5,342 nt of DNA from an uncultured Verrucomicrobiota bacterium (GTDB taxonomy: Bacteria > Verrucomicrobiota > Kiritimatiellia > RFP12 > UBA1067), in NCBI GenBank assembly GCA_946543025.1, contig CAMNLN010000252.1, positions 1 to 5,342 on the forward strand, given 5' to 3'. Shown in pieces: positions 1 through 5,342 of this stretch (its first letter is position 1; the number at the start of each line of letters is the position of its first letter). The position numbers were made by a program, and so were the translations under genes. Under the pieces are notes generated by a model. The model saw only the letters and a list, made by a program, of their open reading frames with translations. It ran no database searches and was not told where the DNA came from.

Positions 1-2405
1 TTGAGGCTGCGGCAGACGAACTGGTTGTACTTGTCGGTGTACTGCAGGCCGTGCTTGTCGGCATCGTCGCGCACGTCCTTCGCGTACAGGCGCTTCGTCG
101 AGACTTCGGCGCGGAACACAGCGGGCTTGTCCTCGACGGGGACGTCGAACGCGTACTCGAAGAAGCCATCGCCCGTGCCGTCGACCTTGAGTCCGTCGAA
201 AATCTTCCACGTCTTGAGGCTCCATTCGGCCTTCGCATAGTCACCGGGCGCCACCGAAACGGTCCGCGCGGGCTTCGCGCCCTTCGTCACGAAGCACGCG
301 AAGTTGCGCGCCACCACGGCGTCTCCGTCCCTGAGCGTGAAGCAGACGACGCCGGCCGCCGTCTTCGCCGGCAGCGCGACCGGCACCTGCGCGAGGCGTC
401 CGTGCTGCCAGGCCGCGAGCGTGAAGGATCCGCAGCCGACGTCGCCGGACTCCTCGAACTTCCCGTCCGCCGTCCAGTAGCGCAGCTTGTGCGCGAGCGT
501 GACCGCATGGCCGTCCAGTCTGTCCGTCGCGAGCGAGAGATCGACGGGCATCGTCCAGGTGGCACCCGCCTCAAGCGTCTTGCAGAGGACGGGATCGAGT
601 GCGATGTAGCAGTCGGCATGGAGATCGGCGAACGTCATGCCGGGGAAAAGCTCGTCCACGCCGGAGAACTTGGGCGTGCGGTCGTCGCGCACGTAGCCGT
701 TCCATTCCGTCGAGACGTCGTGGTGCTCGGTGTAGAGGAAGCCGGCGCAGCGCGGATTGCGGCGGAAGGCGTTCATCATCTGATGGTAGTCCCAGCTCTG
801 GTCGATGCAGCCGGTCGCCCCGTAGTAGCCCCACACGTTGCCGCACTCGGAGTTCATCATCGGCTCCTGCCGCTGGACATGTCCCGCGATGTAGTTGTTC
901 TTCGACCCCGCGAACGTGTCGCGGCACCAGCTTGCGACTTCGCGTTCCCAGCCGTGTCCCGCCATGTAGCCGTGCCACGTGTCGAGATCGGAAATGACAT
1001 GGTCGCGGTTGCAGGCGGACTGGTCCTCGACGAGGCGCGTCCGGTCGAGCTTCTTGGCCGTGAGCCATGCGGCCGCGACGCGGCGCTGGGTTTCGGGGAG
1101 ATAGGCCTGTTTCTGCTGCGGATCCCACTTCGTGAAGAGGCCCCACGTCTCGTTAAAGAGCACCCAGCTGAAGACGGACGGATGGTTGTAGTCGCGCTTG
1201 ATCATGGCCCGCAGCGTGCGCTCGTGATGCTCGAAGTATTCCTGCATCGACCCCGCCGGGTCGTTCCAGCAATGCGGCACGTCGGCCATGATAAGCACGC
1301 CCAGCCTGTCCGCCCAGTACAGGCGGCGCGGCACTTCCATCTTGATGTGGATGCGGTTGCCGGAAAGGCCGAGACGCTTCGTGATCAGCATGTCGTTCCT
1401 GACGAACGCATCGTCCCGGTACGTGTAGTAGGCCAGCGGGTCGAAGGCCTGGTCGAGGCAGAGGCGCATGTAGTGCGGCTTGTTGTTGATCGCCACGTAG
1501 CGGTAGTCCGTACCCGGCATCGTCATCACGGAGATCTTGCGCATGCCGAAGTAGGTCTGCACGCGGTCGAGCCGCTCGGAACCCGCCATGAGGCGCACGG
1601 CGAGTTCGTAGAGATACGGATGATCGAGGTCCCAGAGCTTGACGTCGTTGAGCGCGATCTCGCACGAGGCCTCCATCTCCCCGGCAGGAATCGTCACCGA
1701 GACCTCAAGGGGGTGGTCTTCCTTCTTGAAGTCGAAGTACGCGCGCACGGTGCTCTTTGCGGGCGAGGCGAGCGTTACGTCCGCACGGACCGTTCCACGG
1801 TCGATGTCCGGCGTGAAGTGCACTGTCTCGAAATAGACGTCGCCGCGCGCCTCGAGGTAGACGGTCTGCCAGATGCCGCGCACGTTGCCGTATTCCTGCT
1901 TGCCGTAGAGGTAGGGTCCGCGGCGGTCGGGCGAGTCCCAGGCCCGGAACGTGACCGTCTGCTTCTGTCCGTACTTCGCGACATGCGTCAGTTCGAACTC
2001 CATCGGCGCATACCCGCCCTTGTGATCGCCGACGGGCATCCCGTCCACCCACGCTTCGAGCGAATAGTCCGCCGCGCCCACGCAAAGGAAGACGCGCTTG
2101 CCGCGCCAGGATTCCGGGATCTCGATCGTCCTGCGGTACCAGCCCGTATCGGCCTCGTCGGCGACTCCGGACATCGGGCTGCCCCAGCTGAACGGCACTG
2201 TGATCGTCTTGTCGAACCGCGAAGCGTCGGCCTGGAACCAGCGTTCCGCAAGCCCCCTCCCGTCTTTGTCGAACGCGAACTGCCACGGTCCGTTCAGGTT
2301 CACCCACTCCTTGCGCTCCCAGTCCGGCCGCGGATGTTCGGGCCAGGGAATCTCCGCATGGGCAACCCAGACGACAAGAACAGTCAATGCCATCAACTTC
2401 TTCAT
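1..2405 (-). CDS. Secreted glycoside hydrolase family 2 enzyme (beta-galactosidase/glucuronidase/mannosidase clan), C-terminus cut by window edge
   Basis: A retaining exo-beta-glycosidase of the GH2 type, probably exported. The frame is open from the ATG at 2405 to the left edge, giving 801 residues without a stop, so the gene continues outside. Residues 1-17 form a signal peptide (MKKL n-region, hydrophobic core, AHA cleavage site before EIPWPEHP). Residues about 30-187 are the GH2 jelly-roll domain, ending in the typical YGNVRGIWQTVYLE. Residues about 190-290 are the immunoglobulin-like domain and about 295-580 the TIM barrel. The acid/base is Glu419 in NHPSVFSWVLFNE, and the likely nucleophile is Glu520 in MMNSECG; both are present. 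After the barrel come beta-rich segments (about 600-801), including a possible extra sandwich domain starting near 720. The start is supported by AAAGGA 6 nt upstream. The gene lies 21 nt after the GH13 stop, so the two are probably cotranscribed. The family call is firm. The substrate is unknown: the motifs do not match LacZ closely. Confidence 0.93.
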   Translation of the reverse strand, partial: MKKLMALTVLVVWVAHAEIPWPEHPRPDWERKEWVNLNGPWQFAFDKDGRGLAERWFQADASRFDKTITVPFSWGSPMSGVADEADTGWYRRTIEIPESWRGKRVFLCVGAADYSLEAWVDGMPVGDHKGGYAPMEFELTHVAKYGQKQTVTFRAWDSPDRRGPYLYGKQEYGNVRGIWQTVYLEARGDVYFETVHFTPDIDRGTVRADVTLASPAKSTVRAYFDFKKEDHPLEVSVTIPAGEMEASCEIALNDVKLWDLDHPYLYELAVRLMAGSERLDRVQTYFGMRKISVMTMPGTDYRYVAINNKPHYMRLCLDQAFDPLAYYTYRDDAFVRNDMLITKRLGLSGNRIHIKMEVPRRLYWADRLGVLIMADVPHCWNDPAGSMQEYFEHHERTLRAMIKRDYNHPSVFSWVLFNETWGLFTKWDPQQKQAYLPETQRRVAAAWLTAKKLDRTRLVEDQSACNRDHVISDLDTWHGYMAGHGWEREVASWCRDTFAGSKNNYIAGHVQRQEPMMNSECGNVWGYYGATGCIDQSWDYHQMMNAFRRNPRCAGFLYTEHHDVSTEWNGYVRDDRTPKFSGVDELFPGMTFADLHADCYIALDPVLCKTLEAGATWTMPVDLSLATDRLDGHAVTLAHKLRYWTADGKFEESGDVGCGSFTLAAWQHGRLAQVPVALPAKTAAGVVCFTLRDGDAVVARNFACFVTKGAKPARTVSVAPGDYAKAEWSLKTWKIFDGLKVDGTGDGFFEYAFDVPVEDKPAVFRAEVSTKRLYAKDVRDDADKHGLQYTDKYNQFVCRSL

Positions 2406-2411
2406 GGTTTT

Positions 2412-2417
2412 TCCTTT
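2412..2417 (-). promoter_or_regulatory. Shine-Dalgarno site of the GH2 gene
   Basis: The minus strand reads AAAGGA, followed by a 6-nt spacer (AAAACC) and the ATG at 2405. It fixes the GH2 start at this Met and shows that the gene has its own ribosome entry within the 21-nt gap after the GH13 stop. The upstream GH13 start has no such site. Confidence 0.8.
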
Positions 2418-2426
2418 GCTTCTGTC

Positions 2427-4346
2427 TTACAGTTCGAAAACGGCGAGGCCTCCGCGCGGCTGGCGGTCCTTCGGGATCGCGAGGCGGACCATTCCTTCGG
2501 CGTCTGGCTTCAGTACGAGACCGGATCCACTCCAGACGTCCTTCAGCGCCGTCACCGGACGACCGAGTTTTTCAAGCGGCAGCGTCACCTCAAGCGTCAC
2601 ATCCGAATCGGTCGGATTGCCGGCGACCAGCAGCGCCCGGGTGCGGTTGTAGACGAGATACGGCACGGGGACCTGCGACGGGCGGACGGAGGTCGCGAGT
2701 TCGCAGATCCCTTCGTCGGACGTCCACCGCATGCGCGCATGGAGGAGCGCGGCAAAGCGCCTGCGCAGTGCGAGAAGGCGTGTCGTGTCCGCGAGCATGT
2801 CGCGGTGGCGGGGTTTCTCCAGCTGGCTCCACTGGATCCAGGACCCGTAGAGCCAGCGTCCCTTCGTCTTCGCCTCCTTGCCGAAGAGCTCCCCGCACAG
2901 CGTCGGAATCGGCACGTATTCCGCATCGAACTCCTCGCCCATCATCAGAACGGGGATTGCAGGCGCGAGCAGCGCGGAATAGCCCATCAGCATGCGGCTA
3001 CCTTCCGTCACGTACGGATTGCCGTCGGACGGGAATCCGCTCCAGCCGTTGTCGTGACAGGAGACCTCGATCGTCGGCAGCATGAGGTCGCAGGTCCAGC
3101 CGCGCGGACGCTTCCGGTTCCAGGCCTGCCAGTCGGACGCGAAATCCGCGCCGTAGTAGCGCCCGACGTTCCACACGTGATTGCCGGGTTCGATCCGCTC
3201 GACGACGCGGCTCCGGATATGCGAAAGATAACGCCAGGACTGGCACGCGTCGGATACGCCGTCGGCGGGATCCTGCCCCTCGGGCAGCACGGCGATCTCG
3301 CGTCCCGCAGACCAGGCGTTCCACTTGATCTCGCGCCAGAGGTCGGCGCGTCCCTGCAGGCCGCAATCGAGGCGGAAGCCGTCGACGCCGTCCTTCAGCA
3401 CGTAGTCCGTAAAGGTCTTCACCCACCAGGCGTCGAGTTCGGGAATCCGCGCCGCCCAGTTGTAGTCCGTCATGCCCCAGCTGCCGCCCTTGAACCAGTC
3501 GGGATGCTCCTTCACGAGCGAACTCCCGTTCATCACCCCGTGCGTGATCACGTCGAGGAAGACGCGGATCCCGTGCGCATGCGCGGCATCCGTCAGCGCC
3601 TTGAGGTCCGCAGACGTACCCAGGGAAGGATCGATCCGGTCAGGACGGACGCTCGCGTACTGCGTCCAGATGTTGTAGAAGTGATGGGGATCGGCGAGAT
3701 CGCTGCCCGTGAGCCAGATCGCGTTGACGCCGAGGGACTGCAGGTAGGGGAGCTTCTCCTGGACGGACCTGAACGTCCCCTTCTCGGGCGCTTCCGGCGA
3801 ATTGAAGCTCTTAGTCGCGATTTCGTAGATGACGAGGTCCTTCACCCAGTCCGGATGGAATTCCTCGGTGACCCTGATGTCGTGCCAGACGGCGTATTCG
3901 AAGTTCCAGGCCTCGGCTCCGCCGGCGGCGCTTTCAAGTTCGAGGCGAACCGTCTTTCCGGCCCAGGCTCCGAGCGGAAGCTTGATGTCATGCGGCTCGT
4001 CCGAGCGGATGGTCTCCTCGTGGATGACCGCACCGTCGATCCGCGCGCGGAAGATCCAGTCGTGCACGCGGTCGCCCGTCCTGACCGAAGAAACGCGCAC
4101 GTTGAGCCAGCGGCTGCGGTCGGGGATGGGCAGCATCCGCACGAACGCGGTCGGCTCGGTCGGACTGACGGGATGCGTGACGATCTTTGCATCGAGACCC
4201 ACGTTCGCGTCGGAGGCGACCGGACGCGAGGTCCAGCCGTCATCCGGATAAAGCCGGTCAAGCGCCTGTTGAACGACATCCGACGCGGTCGTCCCCCAAG
4301 CGCACGTCGTGAGGGCAACCGCCACACTCCATGCGAACAGTTTCAT
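2427..4346 (-). CDS. Secreted GH13 (alpha-amylase family) glycoside hydrolase with N-terminal beta-sandwich domain
   Basis: A 639-residue enzyme expected to act on alpha-glucosidic bonds (starch, maltodextrin or related glucans) outside the cytoplasm. Residues 1 to about 21 form a signal peptide (MKLFAWSVAVALTTCAWG). Residues about 40-160 are a beta-rich accessory domain, possibly carbohydrate-binding. The barrel begins near 166 (DWVKDLVIYEIATKSF) and shows GH13 landmarks: YNIWTQYASV and IDPSLGT (224-244), region I FLDVITHG (263-270), region II DGFRLD with nucleophile Asp327, region III VLPEG with acid/base Glu356, and region IV SCHDN with Asp432. The catalytic Asp/Glu/Asp triad is therefore intact. 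Residues about 545-639 fit the usual C-terminal beta domain. Region I lacks the usual NH pair (DxxxNH), and region III has PEG instead of GE, so this is a divergent subfamily that I cannot assign. The ATG at 4346 is chosen because it starts the signal peptide; an in-frame ATG at 4421 would overlap the regulator and bury it. The stop is TAA. Confidence 0.93.
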   Translation of the reverse strand: MKLFAWSVAVALTTCAWGTTASDVVQQALDRLYPDDGWTSRPVASDANVGLDAKIVTHPVSPTEPTAFVRMLPIPDRSRWLNVRVSSVRTGDRVHDWIFRARIDGAVIHEETIRSDEPHDIKLPLGAWAGKTVRLELESAAGGAEAWNFEYAVWHDIRVTEEFHPDWVKDLVIYEIATKSFNSPEAPEKGTFRSVQEKLPYLQSLGVNAIWLTGSDLADPHHFYNIWTQYASVRPDRIDPSLGTSADLKALTDAAHAHGIRVFLDVITHGVMNGSSLVKEHPDWFKGGSWGMTDYNWAARIPELDAWWVKTFTDYVLKDGVDGFRLDCGLQGRADLWREIKWNAWSAGREIAVLPEGQDPADGVSDACQSWRYLSHIRSRVVERIEPGNHVWNVGRYYGADFASDWQAWNRKRPRGWTCDLMLPTIEVSCHDNGWSGFPSDGNPYVTEGSRMLMGYSALLAPAIPVLMMGEEFDAEYVPIPTLCGELFGKEAKTKGRWLYGSWIQWSQLEKPRHRDMLADTTRLLALRRRFAALLHARMRWTSDEGICELATSVRPSQVPVPYLVYNRTRALLVAGNPTDSDVTLEVTLPLEKLGRPVTALKDVWSGSGLVLKPDAEGMVRLAIPKDRQPRGGLAVFEL

Positions 4347-4352
4347 GCCCCC

Positions 4353-4361
4353 ATTATACCA
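4353..4361 (-). promoter_or_regulatory. Extended -10 promoter for the GH13-GH2 operon, predicted leaderless
   Basis: The minus strand reads TGGTATAAT, a perfect match to the bacterial extended -10 element (TGnTATAAT). Only 6 nt (GGGGGC) separate it from the GH13 ATG at 4346, so the usual initiation distance places +1 on the A of the ATG. No good -35 hexamer is seen at 16-18 nt spacing (ATTTGT at 17); extended -10 promoters often do without one. The element is seen directly; its activity and start point are inferred. The same bases also encode W-Y-N if translation started further upstream, but no ribosome site supports that. Confidence 0.65.
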
Positions 4362-4384
4362 CACCAAGGCATCACACAAATGGG

Positions 4385-4396
4385 TTGTCCGTACAA
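4385..4396. promoter_or_regulatory. Candidate operator palindrome TTGTCCGTACAA
   Basis: The 12-bp site reads TTGTCCGTACAA on the plus strand and TTGTACGGACAA on the minus strand. Ten of twelve positions are symmetric, with TTGT/ACAA arms and a central CG. It is centred about 44.5 bp upstream of the predicted GH13 transcription start, in the gap just after the regulator stop codon. CG-centred palindromes are common operators of LacI-type regulators, and as I remember it the Bacillus AraR (GntR/PBP) operator has a similar TTGT-nCGn-ACAA core. Its place next to a regulator with a sugar-binding domain suggests the regulator binds here. No second copy was noticed in the window. Confidence 0.45.
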
Positions 4397-4401
4397 GTTC
4401 C

Positions 4402-5342
4402 TTACGTGGACTCGCGGACAATCAGCTCGCCGTGGAGATGGAGAGTCATCGGAGGTTCGTCAGGATGGTGGATGCGCCAGGCAAGGCGCTGGGCGGCCGC
4501 TCTCGCTATGCGCGTGAAGTCCTGCCGCACGGTCGTGAGCGCAGGCGTCAGCAATGCGGCGTGCGGCGCATCGTCGAATCCAGTCAGGCGGACCTGCCGA
4601 GGGACCTGAAGCTTCATCGATTCCAGTATCCTGAGAACACGAGCCGCATTGATGTCGTTGCTGCAGGCGATTGCATCCGGACGGTTTTTCTTGATGAAAC
4701 GCGCCAGTGCGTCCTGTAAGCCGACGGAACCGTCGAACACGTTCCACGCAGGATCCCAGCCGAGCCCTGCCGCCACGACCGCCGCGCTGAGCCCGTGCAA
4801 ACGGGCCATGACGCTCGGAGCCAGACATCTCCCCTGCATAAAAACGATCTTCCGGGCGCCGCGCTCGATCAGGTGCCGGCCAACGGCATAGCCTGCCTGG
4901 AAGTTGTCCAGACTCACCAGATCGCATTGACTCCGCTCCGGCGCCGGACAGATGTCATGGTCGACAAGCACGACCGGGATATGTCGCCGACGAAAAGCCG
5001 ACAAGATCTCCCGGTTGAGGGTTTCGGCCTCGGGAACGCCCTGAACGGGCTGCATCAGCACACCCGAAACCTTCGCCGCCGCCATCTCCAGCGCAATAGC
5101 CCGAGCCGCCGCCGCCCGTTCAATGAAGTCGATCGGTAGAATATCCCGACAACCCGAGCCCCCCGGATCGGATGCCGAGAGGTCTCGGAAGAGAAGCTTG
5201 TAGCCCTCCTCGTGGCAGACGCCTGCGAAGGCCGTCGTGAACGGCGACGAGAAAAGCGTCGGCAGCAGCAGCCCCACCCGGCCCAGGGCATGCCGCACGC
5301 GCCGGCTCACGACAGTGCCAGAGCCGCGGCGCCGTTCCACGA
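4402..5342 (-). CDS. GntR/LacI-type transcription regulator with sugar-binding effector domain, N-terminus cut by window edge
   Basis: A cytoplasmic sugar-responsive DNA-binding regulator; 313 codons including the stop are visible. The frame is open to the right edge, and the GTG at 5340 is most likely an internal Val, not the start. The first visible residues, VERRRGSGTVVS, match the end of a GntR winged helix (the (V/L)ER(R)xGSGT wing). A periplasmic-binding-protein fold of the LacI/ribose-binding type follows: LGRVGLLLPTLFSSPF, VSGVLMQPV, IPVVLVDHDI, DLVSLDNFQAGYAVGRHLIERG, RPDAIACSNDINAARVL, VRLTGFDD and the closing ELIVREST. This layout resembles AraR-type proteins (GntR head, LacI-like body). 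The helix-turn-helix itself lies outside the window, so GntR rather than LacI is an inference from the wing. The gene is codirectional with the two hydrolase genes and ends 55 bp before the GH13 start. It probably controls them in response to a sugar released by the enzymes. Confidence 0.88.
   Translation of the reverse strand, partial: VERRRGSGTVVSRRVRHALGRVGLLLPTLFSSPFTTAFAGVCHEEGYKLLFRDLSASDPGGSGCRDILPIDFIERAAAARAIALEMAAAKVSGVLMQPVQGVPEAETLNREILSAFRRRHIPVVLVDHDICPAPERSQCDLVSLDNFQAGYAVGRHLIERGARKIVFMQGRCLAPSVMARLHGLSAAVVAAGLGWDPAWNVFDGSVGLQDALARFIKKNRPDAIACSNDINAARVLRILESMKLQVPRQVRLTGFDDAPHAALLTPALTTVRQDFTRIARAAAQRLAWRIHHPDEPPMTLHLHGELIVREST

Larger units (their letters stand above)
4347..4401 (-). 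other. 55-bp intergenic regulatory gap between regulator and GH13 gene
   Basis: This is the only sizeable non-coding stretch. It carries the operator-like palindrome (4385-4396) and the extended -10 element (4353-4361). It is more AT-rich than the flanking genes. No hairpin followed by a T-run is present, so nothing here looks like an intrinsic terminator, and read-through from the regulator gene into the hydrolase genes remains possible. No Shine-Dalgarno sequence stands at a useful distance from the GH13 ATG; the GGGGG run ends only 1 nt before it. Confidence 0.7.

Noticed and set aside
2406..2426. Terminator or promoter between the GH13 and GH2 genes
   Set aside because: The 21-nt gap holds only the GH2 Shine-Dalgarno region. 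There is no hairpin with a T-run and no -10/-35 pair.
4290..4346. GH13 enzyme as a lipoprotein (LTTC near residues 12-15)
   Set aside because: Thr at the position before Cys is a poor lipobox fit, and signal peptidase I sites (AWG or TTA) follow closely. A soluble exported protein is more likely.
4344..4421. Upstream in-frame ATG at 4421 as the GH13 start
   Set aside because: It overlaps the regulator gene by 20 nt and would add 25 residues, including charged ones, ahead of the signal peptide. It also translates through the -10 element and the operator-like site.
51..4517. Plus-strand open frame of 1488 codons spanning both hydrolase genes
   Set aside because: It is the exact antisense register of two well-supported enzymes with signal peptides and catalytic motifs. 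Its translation is Arg/Val/His-rich, shows no recognisable domain, and has no ribosome site. The openness follows from missing TTA/CTA/TCA codons.
5055..5342. GTG at 5340 as the regulator start codon
   Set aside because: The frame is open to the edge, and the first residues match the end of a GntR winged-helix wing. A start there would leave no DNA-binding domain.

Overview
The window is GC-rich and holds three consecutive genes, all on the minus strand. In transcription order (right to left) they are a transcription regulator cut off at its N-terminus by the right edge, a complete secreted glycoside hydrolase family 13 (GH13, alpha-amylase clan) enzyme, and a secreted glycoside hydrolase family 2 (GH2) enzyme cut off at its C-terminus by the left edge. 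I see no RNA gene, mobile element, CRISPR array or plus-strand gene. The only non-coding DNA is a 55-bp gap between regulator and GH13 gene and a 21-bp gap between the two hydrolase genes.

The layout is that of a small carbohydrate-utilisation locus. The regulator has a sugar-binding (periplasmic-binding-protein-like) effector domain, and the remnant at its N-terminal edge looks like the wing of a GntR winged helix, as in AraR-type repressors. The gap after it contains a near-perfect 12-bp palindrome with a central CG, a plausible operator, and a perfect extended -10 promoter (TGGTATAAT) 6 nt before the GH13 ATG. That spacing puts the expected transcription start on the A of the start codon, so the hydrolase mRNA may be leaderless. 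The GH2 gene follows with its own good Shine-Dalgarno sequence and is presumably on the same transcript. Both enzymes carry signal peptides. Together they would cleave an alpha-glucosidic and a beta-glycosidic linkage outside the cytoplasm, and the regulator would sense the released sugar.

The organism is probably a polysaccharide-degrading bacterium. GntR/PBP-fusion regulators beside diverse secreted GH2 and GH13 enzymes, with no SusC/SusD pair in view, fit the Verrucomicrobiota-Kiritimatiellota-Lentisphaerota group best. This is an inference from gene style and memory of such genomes, not a marker-based assignment. The exact substrates of both enzymes cannot be read from the sequence. The most notable points are the predicted leaderless start, the operator-like palindrome, the divergent conserved regions of the GH13 enzyme, and a 4.4-kb antisense open frame that is a codon-bias artefact.
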